Of a stretch of 64,000 bases of DNA, positions 8,517 to 16,557 are shown piece by piece; position 1 is the stretch's first letter; the number at the start of each line of letters is the position of its first letter. The translations under genes were made by a program, and so were the position numbers. The notes under the pieces are model-generated. The model was given only the letters and a program-made list of their open reading frames with translations, was not told where the DNA came from and made no database searches. The DNA comes from JALNZF01 sp964447405 (GTDB taxonomy: Bacteria > Nitrospirota > UBA9217): the NCBI GenBank assembly GCA_964447405.1, contig CAYUSP010000003.1, positions 682,001-746,000 on the forward strand, given 5' to 3'.

Positions 8517-9334
8517 AACGCTCTCCAGTAGCTGATCGAAAATCCCGAAGCCGACCGCGTTATAATGGCCTCAATCTGCTTTGTATACCCGCCGACCGTA
8601 GCGAACGAATCGACTTTAAAAACATCGCTGGTCACGGTAAGCAATCCAGCGACCATGGTGTTCTCCGGACCGAGAAACGCGTTCATTTCCTCGGGCTTCT
8701 TGAACGGGTCCTTGTTCCGGCGTTCCACGACCATGCCGGCCATGCCCGGGCTTAAGCCCAGGGTCTGCAAAACCTCTCCCGGCGCGCTGTTGATGTTTAT
8801 TCTACCCGTGGGGCTGACCGTTACGAAGTCCTTCACCTTGCGATATTCCTCGTCGCTCAGAACCTGATGAAGTTCGGTAACGAGGCGCAGGGTTTTCAAT
8901 TCATCTGCCAGCCTGTCGAGAAGATCCTGGCTGACCGACTTGATGTCAAACAGCTTCGTCAGCCGGTTGTAGGCATCATTTCCTTTCGCAATGGCGATGA
9001 TGTTGATCTTGCCGCTTTCGTCCTCCCAACGCACCCGAAGCTCGGTGTCGCTGCCGGTCATAATCGGCACCGTCTGCCAATCCCGCTGTTCGATGTTATC
9101 CTGTGGCTTGCCGTTCTTCAGGTTGTCGCAGAGCAGCGCCCCTGCAAAGTTCACTCCCGAACGCGCAAGAAAATAGGCGCGTTGACTATCCCGAAAGTTG
9201 GCTGCCGCCCGCAGACTGATCCTGGTGCCATAGGCAAACTCAAAGATCAGCGCGATCAAGAGCGCTGTCACCAGCATGACGATCAGGAGTGCGACACCCC
9301 GATCGTTCAAAATTGTATGTTCCTTTTTTCGCAC
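8513..9334 (-). CDS. gspK: Type II secretion minor pseudopilin GspK
   Basis: GspK caps the pseudopilus tip with GspI and GspJ. The N-terminus reads RKKEHTILNDRG then VALLIVMLVTALLIALIFEF, a prepilin leader and hydrophobic helix; the residue at +5 is not Glu, as usual for GspK. The body carries the GspK helical domain (SQRAYFLARSGVNFAG). I chose GTG 9334 (273 residues) because GGAG lies 6 bases upstream; that ribosome site is itself part of an AGTTCGG repeat word inserted between gspJ and gspK. TTG starts at 9346 and 9310 are alternatives. Confidence 0.88.
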   Translation of the reverse strand: MRKKEHTILNDRGVALLIVMLVTALLIALIFEFAYGTRISLRAAANFRDSQRAYFLARSGVNFAGALLCDNLKNGKPQDNIEQRDWQTVPIMTGSDTELRVRWEDESGKINIIAIAKGNDAYNRLTKLFDIKSVSQDLLDRLADELKTLRLVTELHQVLSDEEYRKVKDFVTVSPTGRININSAPGEVLQTLGLSPGMAGMVVERRNKDPFKKPEEMNAFLGPENTMVAGLLTVTSDVFKVDSFATVGGYTKQIEAIITRSASGFSISYWRAL

Positions 9335-9357
9335 TCCGAACTCCAAACGCCGAACTA
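9331..9357. repeat. AGTTCGG word repeat at the gspJ/gspK junction
   Basis: On the minus strand the spacer reads AGTTCGG, CGTTTGG, AGTTCGG, AGTGCG in 7-base steps, directly after the gspJ stop. The same word family forms the inverted pair between gspE and gspF (12809-12874). Here only one side is present. Confidence 0.65.
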
Positions 9358-9358
9358 A

Positions 9359-10066
9359 TCACCGCCCCGCTTCAACGAGTGTAACGTAGGACGAACCTTC
9401 CTGGAGGGAGATGCGAATCTCCACCATCCTCGGAAGTTTTCTGAGGCTCCTGCTGTCCCAGTCATCAGTCCAGGCAAAGCCGTCGGAGTACCGAAGCATC
9501 AGCTCCGAGATGCCATCCGTTATTTCCAGATCAACACCGCCCTCGAGCGGTACGCTGTCCTTCATATCCCGTTTTTCCCGCCGGACCAGCACGGTCCCCT
9601 TGCCATCAGGCTTTTCTTCAAATCGGTAGCCGACCTCCCACAGGTCCATCTCCCTGGAGTCGGGTTTCCGCCAATTGGTCAGCGTTGTCAGCGCAACGCT
9701 GTCAAGCCGGGGCCCCTCCCTGTCCGGCGACGATCGTTTTCCGTAAAAGACCGCTTCCTTCATGGAAGGATTGTAATAGGCGTTCGTGATGTCGTCGGAC
9801 AGCTTCGCAAGCAGTGATCTCGCCAGGTCGGTCCGGTCCCTCTTCAGTTCCGCCTGCTCCACATTCCTGCCCGCAGTCGAGAAACTCGTATAGATCACTG
9901 TGACAATGATGGCGAGGATCGCAGTCGCCAGCAGTACTTCGAGCAACGTAAATCCCTTGAAACCGAGAGGCATGAAGCGTAAGGGGAAATCAGAGCACCT
10001 ACAGGATTGATTACTGTTCTCCACCCCTGGCCCCTGGCCCCTGACCCCTGACCCTTTGCTACTCAT
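9359..10066 (-). CDS. gspJ: Type II secretion minor pseudopilin GspJ
   Basis: A pseudopilin with the prepilin peptidase site KG|FTLLEVLLATAILAII, including the conserved Glu at +5, and a C-terminal pseudopilin fold. GspJ is part of the tip complex with GspI and GspK. The start is uncertain. ATG 10066 overlaps the end of gspI (ATGAGTAG) but reads through a GGGTCAG/GGGCCAG repeat, giving a 38-residue leader. ATG 9973 gives a normal short leader (MPLGFKG) but has only a weak ribosome site. The coordinates given are for the long form. Confidence 0.88.
   Translation of the reverse strand: MSSKGSGVRGQGPGVENSNQSCRCSDFPLRFMPLGFKGFTLLEVLLATAILAIIVTVIYTSFSTAGRNVEQAELKRDRTDLARSLLAKLSDDITNAYYNPSMKEAVFYGKRSSPDREGPRLDSVALTTLTNWRKPDSREMDLWEVGYRFEEKPDGKGTVLVRREKRDMKDSVPLEGGVDLEITDGISELMLRYSDGFAWTDDWDSRSLRKLPRMVEIRISLQEGSSYVTLVEAGR
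10024..10054. repeat. GGGTCAG heptad repeat at the gspI/gspJ junction
   Basis: Minus strand: GGGTCAG twice, GGGCCAG twice, then GGGTGG, in strict 7-base phase, beginning 5 bases after the gspI stop codon. It is open in the gspJ frame and would encode a Gly-rich stretch (KGSGVRGQGPGV). Confidence 0.75.
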
Positions 10067-10493
10067 ACCCCACCAGCTCTACCATTTCCTGCCGGTCCCC
10101 CTCTTTCCAGAGAACAGCAATGCGCACCTCCATGATCTGGGTAAGGGGAGTGGGTGAAATCACCTTCTTCCATAGATACTCTTTGAACTCCACTTCGGGG
10201 AACTCCCCCTCATCCTCCGCAGGAAGGCGCGGCCGCTTTACGATCGTGTCCGTCATCACCCGCTTCGCAAGAAGCGTGGCCGTGGTGATCCGCTCTGCTG
10301 CCAGGACGTTCTGCATGCTCCTGTTTTTGAGCCCCAGCAGTGAGACCAGTACAAACGCCATGATCGAAACGGCCATCATCACTTCGAGAAGGGTGAAACC
10401 TTTCATTCCTTGAGGGAAGGATTGAAATCCGGCCCGGAGACTCGGTTCTCCCCATGCCCCATGACCCCTGCCCCATGACCCTTGATCCATCAT
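10059..10493 (-). CDS. gspI: Type II secretion minor pseudopilin GspI
   Basis: A minor pseudopilin: MKG|FTLLEVMMAVSIMAFVLVSLLGL gives the cleavage site, Glu+5 and N-terminal helix, followed by a short globular domain, as expected for GspI at the pseudopilus tip. The long start (10493) overlaps the gspH stop as ATGA but runs through a GGGTCAT-type repeat, adding a Gly/Trp-rich leader. ATG 10406 would give the minimal leader MKG but has no properly spaced ribosome site. Which start is used cannot be settled from sequence. Confidence 0.88.
   Translation of the reverse strand: MMDQGSWGRGHGAWGEPSLRAGFQSFPQGMKGFTLLEVMMAVSIMAFVLVSLLGLKNRSMQNVLAAERITTATLLAKRVMTDTIVKRPRLPAEDEGEFPEVEFKEYLWKKVISPTPLTQIMEVRIAVLWKEGDRQEMVELVGYE
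10449..10484. repeat. GGGTCAT heptad repeat at the gspH/gspI junction
   Basis: Minus strand: GGGTCAT, GGGGCAG, GGGTCAT, GGGGCAT, GGGGAG in 7-base steps, just after the gspH stop, and open in the gspI frame (DQGSWGRGHGAWG). Confidence 0.75.
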
Positions 10494-11026
10494 CGCTCCT
10501 CTATCCGTCCTTCGCGGAGCTCCGTATCCCCTGTCAGCGGCCTCACGATCAGGGTGAAAATCTTTTCATCCGCGTCCTTCAGGTAAATAAAGGTCTTCTC
10601 CACCCAGCCGTCCGGTGTGAACTGGATATAATGTTCATCGGAGTGGCTGCCCGCCCGCACATCGCTGAAAGCGGTCTGGCCGGAAAGGATTCCTTCGCTC
10701 CCCATCTCGGAGTGATATTTTCTGAACTCCACAGCCTGCTCTCCAGCCAGGCTGAGAACCTCGGCCCAATAGTGTCCGTTGGGAATATCGAACCTTAGGC
10801 GGAACACCGCTTTTTTTGCCTGTGCCTCGTCCCGCAGAAACCGTATGGTGCCAGTCAAGTGGCGCGCGCTCTGCTTGAGGTTTGCTTCTCCCATGTCCCC
10901 GAGGCGGGAGATCACGAGCGAAAGCATCACTCCCAATACGACAATAACAACCGCAAGTTCTACGAGTGTGAATCCGCGGGGGCTGTTCCGTAACCCGTGA
11001 TCCCTGACCCCTGACCCTTGACCCAT
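10490..11026 (-). CDS. gspH: Type II secretion pseudopilin GspH
   Basis: 178 residues. The prepilin motif PRG|FTLVELAVVIVVLGVMLS is followed by the GspH beta domain. GspH is a minor pseudopilin connecting the GspG shaft to the tip complex. The only start codon before the cleavage site is ATG 11026, six bases after the gspG stop, and the first dozen codons are made of GGGTCAA/GGGTCAG repeat units (GQGSGVRDHG). The leader is therefore at least partly repeat-encoded. No good ribosome site is seen, so coupling to gspG is likely. Confidence 0.88.
   Translation of the reverse strand: MGQGSGVRDHGLRNSPRGFTLVELAVVIVVLGVMLSLVISRLGDMGEANLKQSARHLTGTIRFLRDEAQAKKAVFRLRFDIPNGHYWAEVLSLAGEQAVEFRKYHSEMGSEGILSGQTAFSDVRAGSHSDEHYIQFTPDGWVEKTFIYLKDADEKIFTLIVRPLTGDTELREGRIEER
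10989..11026. repeat. GGGTCAG heptad repeat at the gspG/gspH junction
   Basis: Minus strand: GGGTCAA, GGGTCAG, GGGTCAG, GGATCAC, GGGTTAC in 7-base steps. It overlaps the gspH start codon and leader. Confidence 0.75.
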
Positions 11027-11032
11027 GGCAAG

Positions 11033-11473
11033 CTACTCTATCTTCCAGCTCTGGATATCGGCATTCTTGCCCTCGCCGCCCGGCTCGTTGTCAGCGCCGT
11101 AGGAGATGATTTCATATTCTCTGCCTTCGCTTCCCGGCGATAGATACACGTAGTCCTTGTCCCACGGGTCCTTGGGAATGCGCGCCGGCTTCAGATAGCC
11201 GCCCTCGCGCCACTTCGGCGGGACGCGGCCTGTTTCCGGCTTCCTGATCAGGGCGTCAAACCCCTGCTCCGTGGAAGGATACGATCCATTGTCGAGTTTG
11301 TAAGCATCCAACGCGCTTTCCAGCGACCGGATCTGCACTTTTGCCGTCCCGATCTTCGCCTTTTCCTCCTGCCCCAGAATGCGGGGAAGGACCAGTCCCG
11401 CAAGCAGACCGAGGATAATGATCACCACCATGATCTCGATGAGGGTGAAACCCTTTTGATTTCTTGTCTTCAT
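11033..11473 (-). CDS. gspG: Type II secretion major pseudopilin GspG
   Basis: The main pseudopilus subunit: leader MKTRNQKG|FTLIEIMVVIIILGLLAGLVLP with Glu+5, then the GspG domain with the conserved PSTEQGFDALIRKP and C-terminal calcium-loop region (DPWDKDYVYLSPGSEGREYEI is its core). I chose ATG 11473 because AAAGGAG lies 7 bases upstream, giving 146 residues, the usual size; the longer frame begins within a repeat. It follows gspF on the same strand. Confidence 0.94.
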   Translation of the reverse strand: MKTRNQKGFTLIEIMVVIIILGLLAGLVLPRILGQEEKAKIGTAKVQIRSLESALDAYKLDNGSYPSTEQGFDALIRKPETGRVPPKWREGGYLKPARIPKDPWDKDYVYLSPGSEGREYEIISYGADNEPGGEGKNADIQSWKIE

Positions 11474-11511
11474 ACCGAGTCTCCTTTTACCACCTGACAA
11501 TATCCGGTTTT

Positions 11512-11543
11512 CCTTGCCCCCTGACCCTTGCTCCTTGACCCTG
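11512..11543. repeat. GGGTCAA heptad repeat at the gspF/gspG junction
   Basis: Minus strand: GGGTCAA, GGAGCAA, GGGTCAG, GGGGCAA, GGAAAA in 7-base steps. Unlike the next three junctions it lies outside the likely coding sequence, since gspG has its own ribosome site downstream. Confidence 0.7.
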
Positions 11544-11563
11544 ATTTCCAAACCCTGCCGTTA

Positions 11564-12784
11564 TCATCTCAGCCCCGAGCTCATCTCAAGCATAGGCAGC
11601 ATGATGGCGATGACAATGAAACCGATGATCAGGCCCATCACCAGGATGATCACCGGTTCCAGGAGCGCCAGAAACCCGGTGATGCGCGTCTCCACGGTGC
11701 GGTCGAACGAATCCGAGATCTTGAGTAGCATTTTTTCGAGTTCACCGCTCTTCTCGCCCACGGCAACCATCTGCACGACCACGGGCGGGAACAGGCCGCT
11801 CCTGCGCAGCGGGTCCGCGATGGGCTCGCCTTCACGTACGTTGTCGCGGGCCTTCTGGACCGCATTCGCCAGCACGGTATTCCCCACTACATTTCTGACA
11901 ATATCAAGGGCAGTCAGCGTAGGAACTCCGCTCTGGAGCAGCGTGCCCAGTGTCCGCGTGAACCGGGATACCGTGATCATGCGGATAAGCCCGCCGAACA
12001 CGGGAATACGCAGCAGCCAGGCGTCAACGGCCTCTCTTCCCGCTTGCGTGCCGATATATCTCCGGAAATAGAATATCCCCAGGCCAAGCGCCAGCAGGAT
12101 CGCCCACCAGTAAGAGGAGAGCAGCCGCACGATCCCAAGCAGCATGAGCGTCACGAACGGAAGCTGCTGTTTCGTGTTCTCGAACATGCCCACGACGCGC
12201 GGCATTACAAAGCTGAACACGAAGAACAGCATGCCTGCGCCGATGATCGTCATGAACGCGGGATAGGCAAGGGCCGCTGTGATCCTGCCGCGGAACCGCA
12301 CCTGCTCGTCCAGAAAATCCGCCAACCGGTCAAGGGTTATCTCAAGAGTCCCGCTCGCTTCACCAGCCGAGACCATGTTGACATAGAGCGGCGAAAAGAC
12401 CTGCGGATTATCCTTGAGTGCATCCGCAAGCGATGCGCCTTCGCGTACCCTGTCGCGCACCGCGGAGAGCGCGGCCTTCAGGGCCTCGGTCTCCTCCTGG
12501 TCCACCAGCACGGTCAGAGCATCCATCAGGGGGAGCCCCGATGACAACAGTGTCGCAAGCTGCCGCGTGGAGGTGGCCAGGTCGCCGAGACGCACCTTTC
12601 GCCTGAACACGGTGGTTGATGCCCCCCTGCGGGCAGCCTGGGCAGCGTCCCCTTCGCGGATCTCAAGAACGATGATGCCGTCTTTCTTGAGCTTCGTCCG
12701 GACGGTCTTGAGGCTTTCCCCGTCCTGGGCACCGGATATCTTCTTTCCCTGGCTGGTAACGCCTTTGTATTCGTAGACCGGCAT
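11564..12784 (-). CDS. gspF: Type II secretion inner-membrane platform protein GspF
   Basis: 406 residues with the GspF/PilC layout: an N-terminal MPVYEYKGV segment, two tandem T2SSF helical domains (about 70-195 and 272-395) and three hydrophobic membrane stretches (about 170-195, 220-240 and near the C-terminus, PVIILVMGLIIGFIVIAIM). GspF is the polytopic platform that works with GspE to add pseudopilins. There is no evident ribosome site before ATG 12784. The spacer to gspE contains an inverted repeat. Confidence 0.95.
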   Translation of the reverse strand: MPVYEYKGVTSQGKKISGAQDGESLKTVRTKLKKDGIIVLEIREGDAAQAARRGASTTVFRRKVRLGDLATSTRQLATLLSSGLPLMDALTVLVDQEETEALKAALSAVRDRVREGASLADALKDNPQVFSPLYVNMVSAGEASGTLEITLDRLADFLDEQVRFRGRITAALAYPAFMTIIGAGMLFFVFSFVMPRVVGMFENTKQQLPFVTLMLLGIVRLLSSYWWAILLALGLGIFYFRRYIGTQAGREAVDAWLLRIPVFGGLIRMITVSRFTRTLGTLLQSGVPTLTALDIVRNVVGNTVLANAVQKARDNVREGEPIADPLRRSGLFPPVVVQMVAVGEKSGELEKMLLKISDSFDRTVETRITGFLALLEPVIILVMGLIIGFIVIAIMLPMLEMSSGLR

Positions 12785-12808
12785 GGTTTTAATTCAGTTG
12801 GGGGTCGC

Positions 12809-12874
12809 GAGTTCGTAGTTCGGAGATAAAGACCGAAACTGCGATTCTCACTTCCATCTCCGAACTCCAAACTC
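12809..12874. repeat. Empty inverted-repeat element between gspE and gspF
   Basis: Arms 12809-12827 (GAGTTCGTAGTTCGGAGAT) and 12856-12874 (its reverse complement with 17 of 19 matches) enclose 28 bases without a gene. The arms are built from the AGTTCGG word. It sits between the gspE stop and the gspF start. Confidence 0.7.
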
Positions 12875-12884
12875 CGAACTTACC

Positions 12885-14570
12885 TCACGTTTCCTTCTGC
12901 GTCACCCTCACTACTTCGTCAACTGACGTGATGCCGGCGAGGATCTTTTCTGCGCCGTCCTGGCGGAGCGAACGCATGCCTTTTTCCATAGCCAGGGCCT
13001 TGATCATGGAAGCATCCGAGTTCTTCATAATCATCTGGCGCATCTCGTCATCCACCGTCAGGAGCTCATAGATCGCGCTCCTGCCAAAATAGCCGGTGTG
13101 GAAGCAGGCTTCGCACCCTTTTGCCCGATACACGGTGATGCCCGCGGCTCCTGTCCTGATCTCGAGTTCCGCGATCTCGCCGGCGGTCATCTGGTATGGC
13201 TCACGGCACTCTTTGCACAGCACGCGCACGAGCCTCTGCGCAAGGATCCCCATAACCGACGAGGAAATAAGAAACGGTTCGATCTTCATATCAATCAACC
13301 GGGTCACCGCACCGGCGGAATCATTCGTATGCAGCGTGGAGAACACCAGGTGTCCGGTGAGCGCGGCCTGGATCGCAATCTCAGCGGTCTCGGAGTCCCG
13401 GATCTCGCCCACAAGGATCACGTCCGGATCCTGACGCAAAACCGAACGGAGCCCCGCGGCAAAGGTGAGATGGATCTTGGCGTTCACCTGGATCTGCCCG
13501 ATGCCCTTGAGCTGGTACTCGACCGGGTCTTCGATGGTGATGATGTTCTTGTCCGGAGAGTTGATCTTCGAGAGCGCCGCGTACAGCGTGGTAGTCTTGC
13601 CGCTGCCAGTCGGGCCGGTAACGAGAACAATGCCGTGGGGTCGCTCGATCATCGCATTGAACCTGGTAAGGGTATCCCCGGTGAATCCGATCTGATCGAG
13701 AGGCAGCAGGGCGCTTTCGCGGTACAGGAGGCGGAGCACGAGCCGCTCGCCGAACGCGGTGGGAACAATCGAGACACGGATGTCCACATCCTTGCCACCG
13801 ATCTTGATGCGCATGCCGCCGTCCTGCGGCAGCCGCCGTTCTGCGATGTTCAGATCGGCCATGATCTTGACGCGCGAAGCGATGCTGGCCTGAAACCGCT
13901 TCTGGATCGTGAGAATGTTGTACAGGATGCCGTCTATGCGGAACCGCGCGATCATCTCTTTTTCGAAGGGCTCGATGTGAATGTCGCTCGCGCGCTCGCG
14001 GATGGCCTGGGACAGGAGCGAATTCACCAGCCTGATGATCGGAGCGTCGTCGGTGGCCTCCAGCAGGTCCGCGGGCTCATCGAGCTCCACCGCGAGAAAG
14101 GACAGGTCATCCTCCTCCATTTCCTGGACCGTATCCTCGGCGCGGTTCATGTCCTCGCTGTGAAGGCGGTTGATGGTGTCCAGGATCAGTTCGGACGGGG
14201 CAAGCACCAGCGATATATCGGCGTTGAAAAGGGCCCGGAGATCATCAAGCGTGGCGAGGACAAGCGGTTCGGATGTGGCGGCAACGACCGAGCCGTTCTC
14301 CCTGCGGAGCGGGACGGCGATCGCTTTTTTTGCGTAGGTGATGGGAACCTTGAGGGCCAGCTCGCGGTCGATTTCCCCGAGCTCGCCCTGGAACGGAAGG
14401 CGGAGCTGGGCGCCGAGCGCCTTCAGCACATCGGCCTCCGTCACAAAGTTTAACCGGACCAGCAGCGTACCGATCCGTCCGCCGCGCTTTTTCTGGAGTT
14501 CGAGCGCCTTTTTCAGCCGCTCCGGCGAAAGCCCGGACTCAACAAGTATCTCGCCGAGCAGGCGTCTCAC
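12885..14570 (-). CDS. gspE: Type II secretion ATPase GspE
   Basis: 561 residues. The N1E domain (1-150) is followed by the secretion ATPase core with Walker A GPTGSGKTTT, the Asp box, Walker B ILVGEIRD and the His box STLHTND. A tetracysteine zinc element follows (CKEC and CEAC, about 455-500). GspE is the cytoplasmic motor driving pseudopilus assembly, docked on GspL and GspF. The GTG start overlaps the gspD stop as GTGA, indicating translational coupling. Confidence 0.96.
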   Translation of the reverse strand: MRRLLGEILVESGLSPERLKKALELQKKRGGRIGTLLVRLNFVTEADVLKALGAQLRLPFQGELGEIDRELALKVPITYAKKAIAVPLRRENGSVVAATSEPLVLATLDDLRALFNADISLVLAPSELILDTINRLHSEDMNRAEDTVQEMEEDDLSFLAVELDEPADLLEATDDAPIIRLVNSLLSQAIRERASDIHIEPFEKEMIARFRIDGILYNILTIQKRFQASIASRVKIMADLNIAERRLPQDGGMRIKIGGKDVDIRVSIVPTAFGERLVLRLLYRESALLPLDQIGFTGDTLTRFNAMIERPHGIVLVTGPTGSGKTTTLYAALSKINSPDKNIITIEDPVEYQLKGIGQIQVNAKIHLTFAAGLRSVLRQDPDVILVGEIRDSETAEIAIQAALTGHLVFSTLHTNDSAGAVTRLIDMKIEPFLISSSVMGILAQRLVRVLCKECREPYQMTAGEIAELEIRTGAAGITVYRAKGCEACFHTGYFGRSAIYELLTVDDEMRQMIMKNSDASMIKALAMEKGMRSLRQDGAEKILAGITSVDEVVRVTQKET

Positions 14571-16432
14571 CGGGCGCCCTCGGCGGGTCGGCTCGACTCA
14601 GGAGTGACCGTCGTCGCGGCGGGTGCTGACTGCTGTTGGCCAGCAGCCGGCTCCTGCCCAGCCCCTGACTGTTCGCCGGTTGTAGGTTTTTTCTCGTGCG
14701 CGCCCGGGAGGCCCCGGTCCTTTTTGTCAATACGGTATTCCTTGCGGAACTCATCCAGGGATTCGTTCTTGTGCCTCGTAAGTTCGCCGGCCTCGGCGTC
14801 TCCCTTGATCACGTAGGGCGTAATGAAAATCATGAGGTTCGTCTTCTCGATCTTGGTCGTCTTGTATTTAAAGAACCATCCCAGGATCGGGATATCGCCC
14901 AGCAGCGGCACCTTCACGGTTGACGCTGTCGCATTGTCCCTGATCAGCCCGCCGATCACCATGGTTTCCTTGTCTTTCACTACGACGGTGGTGCTTGCCG
15001 AACGCTTGCTCGTACTCGGGCCCACCAGGTTCGGATTCAATCCGGCAGTCGCGATCACGTTGGATATCTCAAGGTTCAGCTCGAGCTTGACGTTGTCCTC
15101 CGAGGTGATCTGCGGCGTCAGTTCCATGGTCAGGCCGACGTCCTTTCGATCGATGGCGGTCAGGATGGAGCCGGCCGTTGCCGGAGTCTGGGTTTGACTG
15201 CCGATGAACGGCACATTCTCGCCGACCATGATCTTGGCCTTTTGATTGTCCGTGGTAAGGATGTTCGGCGTGGACAGCACATTCACGTCGCCGTCAGTCT
15301 GCACCGCGCGAAGGAGCGCGCCGATGTTCATGTACTCCACACCTTTAAAAGAGAAGGTACCCTTGACCGCTCCCACGGCCAGGCCATTGAAGCCCGCGAA
15401 TGCGGCAGGTCCGCTGACCGTCGCGTTGGCGATGCCGCCGAAGTTCGTCCCGCCCACGGCATTCGTGCTGCTGTCGCTCAGTTGATTGACAGCGCGGAAC
15501 TCGAATCCGAGTTCCCGCTGCTTTGCCAGACCCATCTCGATGATCGCTGCTTCGACATAGACCTGGCGGCGGCGAATATCAAGTTTCTGGATCACGTCCT
15601 TCATGATCTCGAAATCGCCTGGCGATGCGACAATAATCAGCGAGTTCGTTGTCTTGTCCGCAGTGATGGTGACCGCGCCTTCGAGGATCGTGGACGGTCC
15701 CGCGGGCTGCGCCGCTCCTCCCGCCGGCGGCACCGGCAGCCTGGAGACAAGCGCCTGCATCAGTTTAGCGATGTCCTCGGCGTTTGCGTTCCTCAAATAG
15801 TAGACGTTAATCTTGCCTTTCCCTTCGGGCGCCGCCACGTCCATGGCATGGATCAGGCTTTCGATCTTCCTGATGTTATGCACGGAGTCGGTAATGATGA
15901 CGGAGTTCGTGGTGGGATAGGCGATCAGCGTGCCGTCTTTGGTAACGAGGGGGGAAATCGTTCGCACGATCTCCTGCGGATTGACGAAACTCATGCGGAT
16001 GAGCTTGGTTACGTACCCCTCCCCGTTCATGCTGCCATCCTGCATCACCTTGAGCCCGCTCTGCCTGGCCGAGGCCGCGGGAATGATGCGGATCACCGCT
16101 CCGTCCTCAATGGCTGTAAACCCCTTGATTTCGAGCGCCGAAAGGAACACCTGGTATGCCTCGTCGGGTGAGATCTTCGTCGGCGTCATGAGCGTGATCT
16201 TGCCCACCACGCGTTCATCCAGGATGAAGTTCCTGCGCGTAAGCTCGCTCATCACTTTGATGAGGGCGTTGATGTCGATGTTGGTGAAGTTCAGGGTGAT
16301 GTAATCCTCGCCGGATCTTGCCTTCTGAAGATCGGCCTGATCGGGCGGGGCAACGGGCTTCTTCTCTTCAGCGTTAGCCGCGGATATGCCCATGAGCCCC
16401 ATGAGAAGCAGCAGGGCCGCTGTTCTTTTCAC
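14567..16432 (-). CDS. gspD: Type II secretion secretin GspD
   Basis: 621 residues. A signal peptide (about 1-21, ending SAANA) is followed by N0 (about 45-115), three secretin N-domains (about 135-330) and the C-terminal secretin barrel (about 330-575) with the conserved VPLLGDIPILGWFF. A Gln/Ala/Pro-rich tail of about 45 residues ends the protein; this is where a pilotin could bind, although no gspS gene is seen here. It forms the outer-membrane channel. It lies between gspC, separated by a repeat-containing spacer, and gspE, which it overlaps. Confidence 0.96.
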   Translation of the reverse strand: MKRTAALLLLMGLMGISAANAEEKKPVAPPDQADLQKARSGEDYITLNFTNIDINALIKVMSELTRRNFILDERVVGKITLMTPTKISPDEAYQVFLSALEIKGFTAIEDGAVIRIIPAASARQSGLKVMQDGSMNGEGYVTKLIRMSFVNPQEIVRTISPLVTKDGTLIAYPTTNSVIITDSVHNIRKIESLIHAMDVAAPEGKGKINVYYLRNANAEDIAKLMQALVSRLPVPPAGGAAQPAGPSTILEGAVTITADKTTNSLIIVASPGDFEIMKDVIQKLDIRRRQVYVEAAIIEMGLAKQRELGFEFRAVNQLSDSSTNAVGGTNFGGIANATVSGPAAFAGFNGLAVGAVKGTFSFKGVEYMNIGALLRAVQTDGDVNVLSTPNILTTDNQKAKIMVGENVPFIGSQTQTPATAGSILTAIDRKDVGLTMELTPQITSEDNVKLELNLEISNVIATAGLNPNLVGPSTSKRSASTTVVVKDKETMVIGGLIRDNATASTVKVPLLGDIPILGWFFKYKTTKIEKTNLMIFITPYVIKGDAEAGELTRHKNESLDEFRKEYRIDKKDRGLPGAHEKKPTTGEQSGAGQEPAAGQQQSAPAATTVTPESSRPAEGAR

Positions 16433-16471
16433 TCGTCGCCTCCGTGATTTGAATTGTACAGGAAAATACGA

Positions 16472-16550
16472 ACCGGAGAATCGGGGAATGGGGGCCTCGG
16501 AAAGGTTCTCGGGCCAATATTCCGTAGCTCCCGTTCCCCGGTTCCCCGGT
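16472..16550. repeat. Empty inverted-repeat element between gspC and gspD
   Basis: Arms 16472-16494 and 16528-16550 are inverted copies with 19 of 23 matches, built from a CGGGGAA(C/T) word. They enclose 33 bases with no gene. The right arm ends 8 bases before the gspC stop codon. Confidence 0.65.
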
Positions 16551-16557
16551 TTATGTG

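Noticed and set aside
10024..11543. Heptad repeats in the T2SS operon as a CRISPR array
   Set aside because: Units are 7 bases without spacers of constant length, and no cas genes are present.
13098..14453. Long plus-strand reading frame opposite gspE
   Set aside because: It is a mirror of GC-rich codon structure in gspE, has no family likeness and no ribosome site.
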